DNA of 34,069 bases from Ceratorhiza oryzae-sativae (GCA_030998015.1 JARWMV010000153.1:1-34069); one strand, 5' to 3'. Shown: positions 1-7,829, numbered from the stretch's first letter. Notes: generated from the sequence alone by a model not told the origin. Translations and numbers: made by a program.

Positions 1-160
1 GTTGCTGGTGGGACTTGTCCCACCAACCAACGTGAGCAATCGCAACCGTTTGCGATTGCTAGTGCGCGGCATAATATCGATATTTAGCCGCCGGCTGAAA
101 ATGACGAACGGTCGTCATTTTCTACGAGGGAATCTTTAGGATTCCCTCTAACGCCGGCGG
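1..160 (+). repeat. Element A copy 1 (5'-truncated by the window start)
   Basis: Plus-orientation copy lacking its first ~12 bases; ends with the terminal repeat CTAACGCCGGCGG. It mirrors copy A6 (4226-4397). Confidence 0.95.
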
Positions 161-375
161 AAAATAAACAAAAAATGGCCCGTAGGGCGCCCTACGGGCT
201 TGGCCAAAACCACCCCCAAACAATGCAGCGTAGCTGCACATGTTTGGGGGTGTTTTTGGAAACAAATTATTTTATCTTTAACTACTGATTTATTAAATAT
301 ATATTCTTATGTAAGTACTGTTGAGTGCTCATATTTATTGCAATTTTCTGTCATTCCCGTAGACCCCCGACATTG
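161..375 (+). other. Inter-element segment with C hairpin, no recognised gene
   Basis: Contains a 16-base GC palindrome (about 180-198, GGGCGCCCTACGGGC type), a family C hairpin at 216-251, then about 100 AT-rich bases (260-355). The AT-rich part has an open frame but no recognisable protein similarity. It is probably intron or intergenic remnant. The same segment is mirrored at 4012-4225. Confidence 0.5.
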
Positions 376-547
376 CCGCGCGCGTTAGTTGCTGGTGGGA
401 CTTGTCCCACCAACCAACGTGAGCAATCGCAACCGTTTGCGATTGCTAGTGCGCGGCATAATATCGATATTTAGCCGCCGGCTGAAAATGACGAACGGTC
501 GTCATTTTCTACGAGGGAATCTTTAGGATTCCCTCTAACGCCGGCGG
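376..547 (+). repeat. Element A copy 2 (full length, reference copy)
   Basis: A 172-base element with terminal inverted repeats CCGCGCGCGTTAG and CTAACGCCGGCGG. Five hairpins lie inside, in order: (1) TGGTGGGAC/GTCCCACCA, extendable by GTTG/CAAC; (2) GCAATCGCAA/TTGCGATTGC; (3) GCGGC/GCCGC around the palindrome ATATCGATAT; (4) GAAAATGACGA/TCGTCATTTTC; (5) GAGGGAATC/GATTCCCTC. Closing the terminal repeats gives a multi-branched, cloverleaf-like fold. There is no coding capacity. It resembles, on a larger scale, the GC-rich double-hairpin elements known from fungal mtDNA. Confidence 0.97.
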
Positions 548-617
548 GCATTACAATATCGGGGGGTTGCTGCCCACCAAACAATGCAGCGTAGCTGCAC
601 ATGTTTGGGGGTCAGTA

Positions 618-802
618 GTAACGTACTCTAATGCTGATTTATTGAAAGTATCTATTATTAAGGATAATAAAGCAAAAATAGGTGTATACCGATGGACTAA
701 TTTATTAAACAATAAAACCTATATCGGAAGTTCAATGAATTTAGGAAGTAGATTTAGAGACTATTTTAAAGTAAATTATCTTATGAGATATAATAAAAAT
801 AT
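618..802 (+). pseudogene. GIY-YIG homing endonuclease, N-terminal fragment
   Basis: Translation gives VTYSNADLLKV..., then GVYRWTNLLNNKTYIGSS followed by NLGSRFRDYF. This is the GIY-YIG nuclease signature in its fungal intron form (GVYRWTN...K.YIGSS) with the family's usual upstream 'YSNAD' stretch. GIY-YIG enzymes cleave DNA to promote intron homing. The fragment stops after about 60 residues, where the sequence switches to a LAGLIDADG C-terminus in another frame. It is bounded upstream by a family C hairpin. Non-functional; the host intron cannot be identified. Confidence 0.85.
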
Positions 803-1096
803 GATAAACATTTAGATGGGTACAAACTATATATTCCTGCGGGTTCTATGGAACTTTTTCGAAGTATTGTAACTCCCTACTTTAGTTCACCCGCGCGCGT
901 TAGTTGCTGGTGGGACTTGTCCCACCAACCAACGTGAGCAATCGCAACCGTTTGCGATTGCTAGTGCGCGGCATAATATCGATATTTAGCCGCCGGCTGA
1001 AAATGACGAACGGTCGTCATTTTCTACGAGGGAATCTTTAGGATTCCCTCTAACGCCGGCGGGTATAAATTAGCTGCTAAAGTTAAAGGGCAATAA
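803..1096 (+). pseudogene. LAGLIDADG HEG C-terminal fragment split by element A
   Basis: From 803 the frame reads HLDGYKLYIPAGSMELF, then RSIVTPYFSS up to element A copy 3 (891-1062). It resumes at 1064 as YKLAAKVKGQ and a TAA stop (1094-1096). This is the C-terminal end of fungal LAGLIDADG_2-type enzymes (usually ...PSMLYKL...). Element A replaces a few codons just before YKL. A paralogue at 6461-6660 has the element at the same point. The 5' side is fused to the GIY-YIG fragment, so this is a chimeric remnant. Confidence 0.8.
891..1062 (+). repeat. Element A copy 3
   Basis: Full 172-base plus copy, inserted in the C-terminal coding part of a LAGLIDADG HEG. Mirrored by copy 4. Confidence 0.97.
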
Positions 1097-1211
1097 TTAT
1101 ATGTTTTAATAATATCCCTAATTAAATCCCCTTACCCCAATTTCTATTCATTTAAAATTAAGGTGTTACCATTCATGGGTTTGTAAGAGGAACCATTTCA
1201 CTTAGAACATA
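1097..1211 (+). promoter_or_regulatory. nad5 upstream leader segment
   Basis: AT-rich spacer before nad5. Its last part (GGGTTTGTAAGAGG, then TTTCACTTAGAACATAATG) is similar to the minus-strand sequence at about 5830-5885, where the same kind of block ends in TTAATG before a HEG remnant. It could be an intron 3' end or a conserved leader; no promoter motif can be named. Confidence 0.35.
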
Positions 1212-1535
1212 ATGTATCTATCTATCTTATTTTTACCATTACTAGGTTCTTTAGTTTCAGGACTATTAGGACGAAAAATTGGTGTGACTGGAAGTCACAT
1301 CATTACTTGCTCTTCACTAGGTTTGACTAGTGTTATGGCAGCTATAGCCTTTTACGAAGTAGGTATCTGCGGTTCACCTGTATCTATTTACTTAACAAGT
1401 TGGATCGATTCTGAGTTAATGTCTGTTTCTTGGGGATTCTTATTTGATTCTTTAACTGTTTCAATGTTAATTCCTGTTTTATTCGTTTCAACTTTAGTTC
1501 ATATCTATTCTATTTCATATATGGGCGAGGATCCT
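1212..1535 (+). CDS. nad5: NADH dehydrogenase subunit 5, exon 1 (left copy)
   Basis: Encodes the N-terminus of Nad5, a proton-pumping membrane subunit of respiratory complex I. About 108 residues are visible: [51 protein letters not shown] and [12 protein letters not shown], all typical of fungal Nad5, with hydrophobic helices throughout. The ATG sits in a TAATG context, as where nad4L and nad5 overlap in many fungi, but no nad4L precedes it here. The exon ends near codon 108 (GAGGATCCT), a common intron site in fungal nad5. After that the frame runs into intron sequence and stops at 1601. The rest of nad5 (over 500 residues) is absent from the window. Confidence 0.93.
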
Positions 1536-2160
1536 TTAATTGTTTTGGAAAAACATTCAATATTTGGGGATCAAAACTATCAAACTCCGGGAACACCCTA
1601 AAGCTTACGGTACCAAGCAATAGTCGAAAGGCTGTTTGTGGATGAAGTAATTACTCATGTAAGGTAACAAGCCGTAAGATAAACGAAAGTTAAATGGGTT
1701 ACCGCGGAACTAAATCAGAGTTTAAATCTCTCGCGAGGGTAAAGGATTTCGAGCTAATCAAAGGAATCAAATCCTTTAATCCATCCGGGATCGGGACCGG
1801 AAATTTAAACTTTGTAAAAGCGCAACGAGTAGACGGTAGTTGGTGAGTAGTTGAATTCAGACTATTCGCTTAAGGTGTACTCTAATGGGTTTCGAAAGAA
1901 ATTATCAAGTCAAAATCCATTCTAAGCAAATAAGTGTTTCCAAATCTTATAACCGCGCCGAAGGCGCCTCTTCAACTGATGTTAATCCTTGGTTCATAAG
2001 TGGTCTGATTGACGCAAACCCCTGGTTCATAATTGGTTTGATTGATGTTGGAAAAATTAATTGACGCAAAACAACATAAAAGAGGATTCTAGATTACACT
2101 TTTTGCCTCTAATCATAGTATGGTCTTCGATCTCTCCGCTAGGCGGAGGAAAGGACTATA
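1536..2160 (+). other. Group I intron in nad5, 5' part and core, truncated (left copy)
   Basis: Follows nad5 exon 1 after a T, as group I 5' splice sites do. Core-like elements are visible: CAAACTCCGGGAACACCCTA (P4/P5 region, ~1579-1600), CGAGTAGACGGTAG (R, ~1826) and AAGGTGTACTCTAATGGG (S/P9 start, ~1872). At ~1975-2063 a LAGLIDADG start is coded twice in tandem: NPWFISGLIDA then NPWFIIGLIDVGK. It then reaches a TGA (2061-2063) and soon a TAA. The intron is cut off at the palindrome axis, so neither the HEG nor the 3' splice site is present. Confidence 0.75.
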
Positions 2161-2163
2161 TCA

Positions 2164-2222
2164 TACCCCGCTTATCGGCTGAAATCTTGGTAACCCAAGA
2201 TTTCAGCCGATAAGCGGGGGTA
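2164..2222. repeat. Hairpin at the centre of symmetry of the giant palindrome
   Basis: The exact axis lies in a hairpin whose arms read CGGCTGAAATCTTGG and CCAAGATTTCAGCCG around a tiny loop. The same hairpin, with slightly different loop bases, occurs alone at 14757-14810 and in variant form inside cassettes at 4408-4445, 10267-10305, 19119-19165, 32068-32113 and 32792-32838. The palindrome therefore folds back at a pre-existing dispersed hairpin. Confidence 0.85.
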
Positions 2223-2225
2223 TGA

Positions 2226-2850
2226 TATAGTCCTTTCCTCCGCCTAGCGGAGAGATCGAAGACCATACTATGATTAGAGGCAAAAAGTGTAATCTAGAAT
2301 CCTCTTTTATGTTGTTTTGCGTCAATTAATTTTTCCAACATCAATCAAACCAATTATGAACCAGGGGTTTGCGTCAATCAGACCACTTATGAACCAAGGA
2401 TTAACATCAGTTGAAGAGGCGCCTTCGGCGCGGTTATAAGATTTGGAAACACTTATTTGCTTAGAATGGATTTTGACTTGATAATTTCTTTCGAAACCCA
2501 TTAGAGTACACCTTAAGCGAATAGTCTGAATTCAACTACTCACCAACTACCGTCTACTCGTTGCGCTTTTACAAAGTTTAAATTTCCGGTCCCGATCCCG
2601 GATGGATTAAAGGATTTGATTCCTTTGATTAGCTCGAAATCCTTTACCCTCGCGAGAGATTTAAACTCTGATTTAGTTCCGCGGTAACCCATTTAACTTT
2701 CGTTTATCTTACGGCTTGTTACCTTACATGAGTAATTACTTCATCCACAAACAGCCTTTCGACTATTGCTTGGTACCGTAAGCTTTAGGGTGTTCCCGGA
2801 GTTTGATAGTTTTGATCCCCAAATATTGAATGTTTTTCCAAAACAATTAA
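2226..2850 (-). other. Group I intron in nad5, truncated (right, mirrored copy)
   Basis: Exact mirror of 1536-2160, with the same core elements and tandem LAGLIDADG start on the minus strand. It lies head-to-head with the left copy across the axis near 2193, so each nad5 transcript would read from its intron straight into the antisense of the other copy. Confidence 0.75.
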
Positions 2851-3174
2851 AGGATCCTCGCCCATATATGAAATAGAATAGATATGAACTAAAGTTGAAA
2901 CGAATAAAACAGGAATTAACATTGAAACAGTTAAAGAATCAAATAAGAATCCCCAAGAAACAGACATTAACTCAGAATCGATCCAACTTGTTAAGTAAAT
3001 AGATACAGGTGAACCGCAGATACCTACTTCGTAAAAGGCTATAGCTGCCATAACACTAGTCAAACCTAGTGAAGAGCAAGTAATGATGTGACTTCCAGTC
3101 ACACCAATTTTTCGTCCTAATAGTCCTGAAACTAAAGAACCTAGTAATGGTAAAAATAAGATAGATAGATACAT
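2851..3174 (-). CDS. nad5: NADH dehydrogenase subunit 5, exon 1 (right, mirrored copy)
   Basis: Identical protein to the left copy on the opposite strand. Start ATG at 3174-3172, exon end near 2851. Both copies have the same leader and the same truncated intron. Two identical first exons without any downstream exon in the window point either to duplication by fold-back or to an artefact; at most one complete nad5 would be expected elsewhere in the genome. Confidence 0.92.
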
Positions 3175-3289
3175 TATGTTCTAAGTGAAATGGTTCCTCT
3201 TACAAACCCATGAATGGTAACACCTTAATTTTAAATGAATAGAAATTGGGGTAAGGGGATTTAATTAGGGATATTATTAAAACATATAA

Positions 3290-3584
3290 TTATTGCCCTT
3301 TAACTTTAGCAGCTAATTTATAACCCGCCGGCGTTAGAGGGAATCCTAAAGATTCCCTCGTAGAAAATGACGACCGTTCGTCATTTTCAGCCGGCGGCTA
3401 AATATCGATATTATGCCGCGCACTAGCAATCGCAAACGGTTGCGATTGCTCACGTTGGTTGGTGGGACAAGTCCCACCAGCAACTAACGCGCGCGGGTGA
3501 ACTAAAGTAGGGAGTTACAATACTTCGAAAAAGTTCCATAGAACCCGCAGGAATATATAGTTTGTACCCATCTAAATGTTTATC
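3290..3584 (-). pseudogene. LAGLIDADG HEG C-terminal fragment (mirrored copy)
   Basis: Mirror of 803-1096, interrupted by element A copy 4 (3325-3496). One extra T lies next to the element at about 3323 compared with the left arm. Confidence 0.8.
3325..3496 (-). repeat. Element A copy 4
   Basis: Full-length minus-orientation copy, mirror of copy 3. Confidence 0.97.
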
Positions 3585-3769
3585 ATATTTTTATTATATC
3601 TCATAAGATAATTTACTTTAAAATAGTCTCTAAATCTACTTCCTAAATTCATTGAACTTCCGATATAGGTTTTATTGTTTAATAAATTAGTCCATCGGTA
3701 TACACCTATTTTTGCTTTATTATCCTTAATAATAGATACTTTCAATAAATCAGCATTAGAGTACGTTAC
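3585..3769 (-). pseudogene. GIY-YIG endonuclease N-terminal fragment (mirrored copy)
   Basis: Mirror of 618-802 with the same GVYRWTN/YIGSS motifs and the same abrupt end. Confidence 0.85.
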
Positions 3770-3839
3770 TACTGACCCCCAAACATGTGCAGCTACGCTG
3801 CATTGTTTGGTGGGCAGCAACCCCCCGATATTGTAATGC

Positions 3840-4011
3840 CCGCCGGCGTTAGAGGGAATCCTAAAGATTCCCTCGTAGAAAATGACGACCGTTCGTCATT
3901 TTCAGCCGGCGGCTAAATATCGATATTATGCCGCGCACTAGCAATCGCAAACGGTTGCGATTGCTCACGTTGGTTGGTGGGACAAGTCCCACCAGCAACT
4001 AACGCGCGCGG
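3840..4011 (-). repeat. Element A copy 5
   Basis: Full-length minus copy, mirror of copy 2. Confidence 0.97.
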
Positions 4012-4225
4012 CAATGTCGGGGTCTACGGGAATGACAGAAAATTGCAATAAATATGAGCACTCAACAGTACTTACATAAGAATATATATTTAATAAATCA
4101 GTAGTTAAAGATAAAATAATTTGTTTCCAAAAACACCCCCAAACATGTGCAGCTACGCTGCATTGTTTGGGGGTGGTTTTGGCCAAGCCCGTAGGGCGCC
4201 CTACGGGCCATTTTTTGTTTATTTT

Positions 4226-4397
4226 CCGCCGGCGTTAGAGGGAATCCTAAAGATTCCCTCGTAGAAAATGACGACCGTTCGTCATTTTCAGCCGGCGGCT
4301 AAATATCGATATTATGCCGCGCACTAGCAATCGCAAACGGTTGCGATTGCTCACGTTGGTTGGTGGGACAAGTCCCACCAGCAACTAACGCGCGCGG
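4226..4397 (-). repeat. Element A copy 6
   Basis: Full-length minus copy at the right edge of the giant palindrome. The palindrome stops within it (4385) because the window begins inside its mirror. It is followed directly by a short-F cassette (4398-4607), an arrangement also seen at 10254/10255 and 19168/19169. Confidence 0.97.
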
Positions 4398-4607
4398 GCC
4401 CCCGCTCTATCGGCTAAAATCTTAGGTGTAACCCAAGATTTCAGCCGCCCTGCCTAGAGAACTGCGCTTTAGCGCACGTCTTGGCAGGGGTAATAAAGCG
4501 GAGGGTCAACGACCCGTGGGCATTGTTAACGAGGCCGCGTTCGCGGCGAGCCGCGCGCACGCCAGGGCCGCCTTGGCAAGCCAAGGCGTTCGCAGGCGTG
4601 CACGGGT
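4398..4607 (-). repeat. Compound cassette F' (short form of family F plus family E)
   Basis: Contains the CGGCTGAAATCTTGG-type hairpin, a family E hairpin (4449-4489, CTGCCTAGAGAACTGCGC arm), CGACCCGTGGGCATTG and the closing ACCCGTGCACGCCTGCG end. Same order and near-identical sequence at 10255-10465 (minus), 18958-19168 (plus) and 32632-32841 (plus), each time next to an element A. Confidence 0.9.
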
Positions 4608-5476
4608 AATAAACTTCAAATAGTTTAAGAACCAAGAACCCTATTACAATAGATATGTTTTGCGCTGCTAAAAAGGAATTTCTTCCTCTTCTTTTAATTA
4701 CCCCTGCCAAGACGTGCGCTAAAGCGCAGTTGCCTAGGCAGGTTTATTTTAACCAACCCCAACAAATAGCCAAGGCTTGCGGTGTGATATATTCCGCTAT
4801 AGCCATTGTAACATATTTTTTCCCATTAACTGTAAATACCTTTAACAGTTCGTTAAGACAAGGTAAACTTCTAGTAGTTAAATAACAATAATATGAGCCG
4901 TCTCTTCTTCTCACCATTGACCCCCCAAACTGCCATTCCTTGACAATTCCTTAGGAAATGTCAAGGATTGATGTTTGGGGGTGTTTTTGGAAATCGCATT
5001 TCGGGCGTCCCCAGCGCGGCCGGCGCGGCCGAGAGTGCATGATTTGGTGTCCCATTGATGGGACGCCAAATCTACATGCATTCTCGAGTGATAGAAGATA
5101 TTCTATATGGAGCAACCCAACGTTGCATCTCCACTGAGGAGCTCCATTAGTTGAAGGTTTTCTAATACTCCCATCACCTAGAAGAGAACCCGCTAGAATT
5201 GACATTGCTTCAGCCGTTAATTTAATTTCAGATAGAACAGAAGTAGGTAATCTCATTCCTACTGTAGACCCTAAACCAAGGGAGTATGGTATTAACGAAA
5301 TACAATTCCAACTCTCTGATCGCGCCTTTAGGCGCGGCCTAAGCGCTGAGGACTCCTAAATTGGGGGTGATTTGCGCAGGCAAATCTACACCCCCAATTT
5401 GGGGTTTGATTAGGTTTAACATAATCAAGATTACGTGAACCTGTGGAAATGGTTACATCTTTGGGGTAGATATATG

Positions 5477-5728
5477 ACCCGTGCACGCCTGCGAACGCCT
5501 TGGCTTAAGCCAAGCAAGCTTGGCTCATATTGACCTTAAGGTCAATAATCAAGCCAAGGCGGCCCTGGCGTGCGCGCGGCGTCTGATTCCGAGGTACCCT
5601 GGAACTGAAAGTTCCAGGGTACCTCGCAATACCTCGCCGCGAACGCGGCCTCGATAACCATACCCACGGGTCAACAGCATGTATTTATATATAAATACAA
5701 TGCTGGTTGACCCTAAGCGGGGGTATGA
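5477..5728 (+). repeat. Family F compound palindrome, copy 1
   Basis: About 250 bases, from GACCCGTGCACGCCTGCG to AAGCGGGGGTATGA. Inside are hairpins: CTTGGCTTAAGCCAAG, TGACCTTAAGGTCA, the long palindrome GAGGTACCCTGGAACT with its complement, CGCCGCGAACGCGGC, and a GGTCAACAGCATGTATTTAT palindrome ending in GGTTGACC. Full copies recur at 11126, 15964, 26878 and 29297; deleted forms at 14592 and 25325. Confidence 0.92.
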
Positions 5729-5789
5729 AGCAATTCGGTCAGCATTACTAATTGTTCCCCAAGATTTAAGTGAAACTAAAGTATTTCTC

Positions 5790-5825
5790 ACCCGTGCCCG
5801 CCTACGATCGCAGCTCCGCCTCAAG
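5790..5825. repeat. Family I 36-base element
   Basis: ACCCGTGCCCGCCTACGATC followed by GCAGCTCCGCCTCAAG. Identical copies lie at 6689-6724, 7504-7539 and 26187-26222, and a partial at 14116-14140. All five interrupt LAGLIDADG HEG fragments or the nad4L/HEG junction. It is not a strong hairpin (only CGATCG is palindromic) and shares its ACCCGTGC end with family F. Confidence 0.9.
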
Positions 5826-5894
5826 CGTGTCATTAAGTCATTAGTGAAATATTCCCTCTTACAAAACCCCAATTTACCCTTATTCTTAAATATA

Positions 5895-6135
5895 GATTAC
5901 CATTCAGGGTCGGACTATATCTTCTGTTAAATGTTTCCGTAGCTAAGAATTACAACACCAACTAGAACTTTTAAGTACCCGCTTTGAATAAAATTAGACA
6001 AGTGGATACTGTTAGGCCGGCAAGTGTTATAAATAACAGACTCACGTGTAGTCTCTGAGGCTTCATAAAGCCTGCTGATTGGTTATGTCATAAGATCAAA
6101 ACAAATGACATCTTGACAACATTTTAAATAATTAT
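5895..6135 (-). other. Group I intron core (IA-like), minus strand
   Basis: On the minus strand AATCAGCAGGCTTTATGAAG (Q region, ~6085-6066) is followed by CCTCAGAGACTACACGTGAG (R, ~6065-6045) and, ~120 bases on, by AAGATATAGTCCGACC (S, ~5922-5907). GACTA in R pairs with TAGTC in S to form P7. The sequence then continues into a P9-like region and HEG copy 1 (4610-5835). Upstream, to ~6450, is AT-rich intron or intergenic sequence with one GC palindrome (6205-6225, CCGGGGCGTAGGCC). The interrupted gene is not visible. Confidence 0.75.
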
Positions 6136-6460
6136 TAACATTATTAGTTATCATGATACGTCCCAGCATTTAGTGAATTGCGTGGATATATATTCCGGGG
6201 CGTAGGCCGCCATGCCCCGGTTCTACGGTTGGTTCCAATGTAGAATTAATCCAGGACCAAGAAATTATTAACTTTATAAATAAGAATGACATAGACACAG
6301 AACAACCGCCGCGTGGTAGCGGGTTCCGCAAATAATAGACCCCTAGCTACCGCGCTGAGGAGGGGAGTTTGTTATTTTACACAGAGGAGTACTGAATTAA
6401 TGAAATATAATGAAATATTTTATCAAAATTGGCTGAAGCTAAACGGAACTTAATTTATAC
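6136..6460. other. Non-coding segment with GC clusters
   Basis: No gene found. Contains GC hairpins at ~6196-6222 (CCGGGGCG/ATGCCCCGG) and ~6308-6358 (GGTAGCGGG / CTAGCTACCGCG) in otherwise AT-rich DNA; probably the 5' part of the intron whose core follows on the minus strand. Confidence 0.4.
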
Positions 6461-7540
6461 CCGCCGGCGTTAGAGGGAATCCTAAAGATTCCCTCGTAGA
6501 AAATGACGACCGTTCGTCATTTTCAGCCGGCGGCTAAATATCGATATTATGCCGCGCACTAGCAATCGCAAACGGTTGCGATTGCTCACGTTGGTTGGTG
6601 GGACAAGTCCCACCAGCAACTAACGCGCGCGGGAGATCCAAAATAAGGACTTACAATATTTCGAAATAAGTCCATAGAATGTTTCCTTACCCGTGCCCGC
6701 CTACGATCGCAGCTCCGCCTCAAGTTATATTTGTACTTAAACCAAATTTACTCAAAAGGATTTGTTGAAGAATTTGTTGTTCAGTTAAACTGAAAGAATG
6801 AGTACATAGAACGAAACCGGAACCCATTCGGCCTCCGTCATCTTGGCTCCATATAGCAAGGGCCTGCGGCGTGATGTATTTCTTCCAACTCTCTGATCGC
6901 GCCTTTAGGCGCGGCCTAAGCGCTGAGGACTCCTAAATTGGGGGTGATTTGCGCAGGCAAATCTACACCCCCAATTTGGGGGCAATAGACATTGTTACAC
7001 ATTTTTTACCATCAACTGCCCTCCCAAACATATGCAGCTACGCTGCATTGTTTGGGGGGGCAATTACCCCCCAACATGCTGTAAAGCATTGGGGTCAACT
7101 GTGAAGGCTTCATACAGTTCGTTAAGACAAGGTAAACTTCTGGTAGTTAGGTAACAATAAAATGTCCCATCTCGTCTCATTACCATTGACCCCCCAAACA
7201 ATGCAGCGTAGCTGCATTTGTTTGGGGTCAATGGCGCCACAAGTTTTGTGGCGCGCATTGCAATCATTGGGGTCAGCTGTCAGTTTAAATTGTGATAAAG
7301 CGAAAGTAGATAGTCGCATACCTATAGTAGAACCTAACCCTTCGGAGTACGGAACTAATGCCTTGCACTCGTTATTAGGTTTAATTGATTCCAGGTTCTT
7401 AGGCCCTGTGGATATTGTTAAGCTTTTAGGGTGAATATAAGAATTAATTCGGTCGTTATTGCTAACATTTCCCCATGATTTCAGTAAGGTTGTTGTGTTT
7501 CTCACCCGTGCCCGCCTACGATCGCAGCTCCGCCTCAAGT
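6441..7540 (-). pseudogene. LAGLIDADG homing endonuclease, copy 2, shattered by repeats
   Basis: Paralogue of copy 1. Pieces on the minus strand: LLKSWGNVSNNDRINSYIHP, SLTISTGPKNLESIKPN and YSEGLGSTIGMRLSTFALSQ (7500-7275). Then MRRDGTFYCYLTTRSLPCLN with ELYEAFTV (7160-7095), YITPQALAIWSQDDGGRMGS and FVLCTHSFSLTEQQIL (6880-6740), GNILWTYFEILSPYFGS (~6688-6635) and YKLSSV with a stop after element A. The segment holding the first LAGLIDADG motif is replaced by repeats (7190-7280), while SQDDGG, the second motif region, is kept. Family I, C, B and A insertions break it. It abuts nad4L through a family I element. Confidence 0.82.
6461..6632 (-). repeat. Element A copy 7
   Basis: Full minus copy, inserted in the C-terminal code of HEG copy 2 at the position where copy 3 interrupts the paralogue at 803-1096. 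Confidence 0.97.
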
Positions 7541-7542
7541 CA

Positions 7543-7809
7543 TTAAATTATAAATAAAGTTAATTTGCTTAATCGATAATATGCTACTAAAATACTCAAT
7601 CCTATAACTGACTCTGCTCCAGCTATTGCTATAATATATACACCGAATGTTTGACCGATGTTATCATCGAAACCAAAAGAACTAATTAAAACAAGTAATG
7701 TTACAGCTAGTAACATTATCTCGATGGAAATGATTAATAGGATAATATTTTTTCTATTCAATATAAATCCTAAAATTCCAATTAAAAACAGTATTATTGA
7801 AAGATTCAT
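7543..7809 (-). CDS. nad4L: NADH dehydrogenase subunit 4L
   Basis: Complete 88-residue protein, the usual length. MNLSIILFLIGILGFILNRK, SIEIMLLAVTLLVL and IAGAESVIGLSILVAYYRL are the conserved Nad4L signatures, including the membrane glutamates of helices II and III used in complex I proton transfer. Start ATG at 7809-7807, stop TAA at 7545-7543. The stop lies in a TTTAATGA context where fungal nad5 would normally overlap. Here the next bases instead enter a family I repeat (7504-7539) and a HEG remnant, so the usual nad4L-nad5 pair is broken. No clear promoter in the AT-rich bases upstream (7810-7850). Confidence 0.97.
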   Translation of the reverse strand: MNLSIILFLIGILGFILNRKNIILLIISIEIMLLAVTLLVLISSFGFDDNIGQTFGVYIIAIAGAESVIGLSILVAYYRLSKLTLFII

Positions 7810-7829
7810 AATTTATATTTTTTATTTTA

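Larger units (their letters stand above)
1..4385. repeat. Giant inverted repeat (two ~2.19-kb arms) at the left end
   Basis: Base 1 mirrors base 4385 and the centre is near 2193. All features in the left arm (three element A copies, a GIY-YIG fragment, a HEG C-terminus, nad5 exon 1, intron) reappear in reverse in the right arm. Position sums stay at 4386-4387 throughout. Two single-base differences were found: the C run near 364-369 has one more C than its mirror near 4020, and a T is extra in the right arm next to the element ending at 1062 (mirror 3323). Position 1 lies inside an element A copy, so the sequence may be a contig end. It could be a terminal or fold-back palindrome of a linear mtDNA, or a chimeric read artefact. 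Confidence 0.95.
4610..5835 (-). pseudogene. LAGLIDADG homing endonuclease, copy 1, shattered by repeats
   Basis: Reading the minus strand downwards, pieces of one fungal LAGLIDADG_2-type enzyme appear between palindromes. SLKSWGTISNADRI (~5785-5745) comes first. KDVTISTGSRNLDYVKPN (~5470-5410) and CISLIPYSLGLGSTVGMRL (~5310-5250) follow, then SILAGSLLGDGSIRKPS with WRCNVGLLHIEYL (~5210-5090), which holds the first LAGLIDADG motif. Last come YLTTRSLPCLNELLKVFTVNG and YITPQALAI (~4900-4745). Insertions are F (5477-5728), family I (5790-5825), B with a CCCCCAATTT hairpin (5310-5405), C (about 4930-4985) and E (4700-4741). The second catalytic motif is lost. Minus-strand code for RRGRNSFLAAQNISI at ~4690-4615 is unassigned. 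Confidence 0.8.

Noticed and set aside
376..4011. Regularly repeated ~170-bp units considered as a CRISPR array
   Set aside because: Spacing is irregular, units occur on both strands, repeats are far too long, and no cas gene is present; the context is fungal mitochondrial.
4441..4710. 89-codon minus ORF and similar ORFs over cassettes (e.g. 12716-12952, 16092-16286, 31030-31268)
   Set aside because: They are translations of palindromic repeats (peptides such as CSVAAHVWG, MQLRCIVWG, ALFDRPQGGLSAE), not genes.
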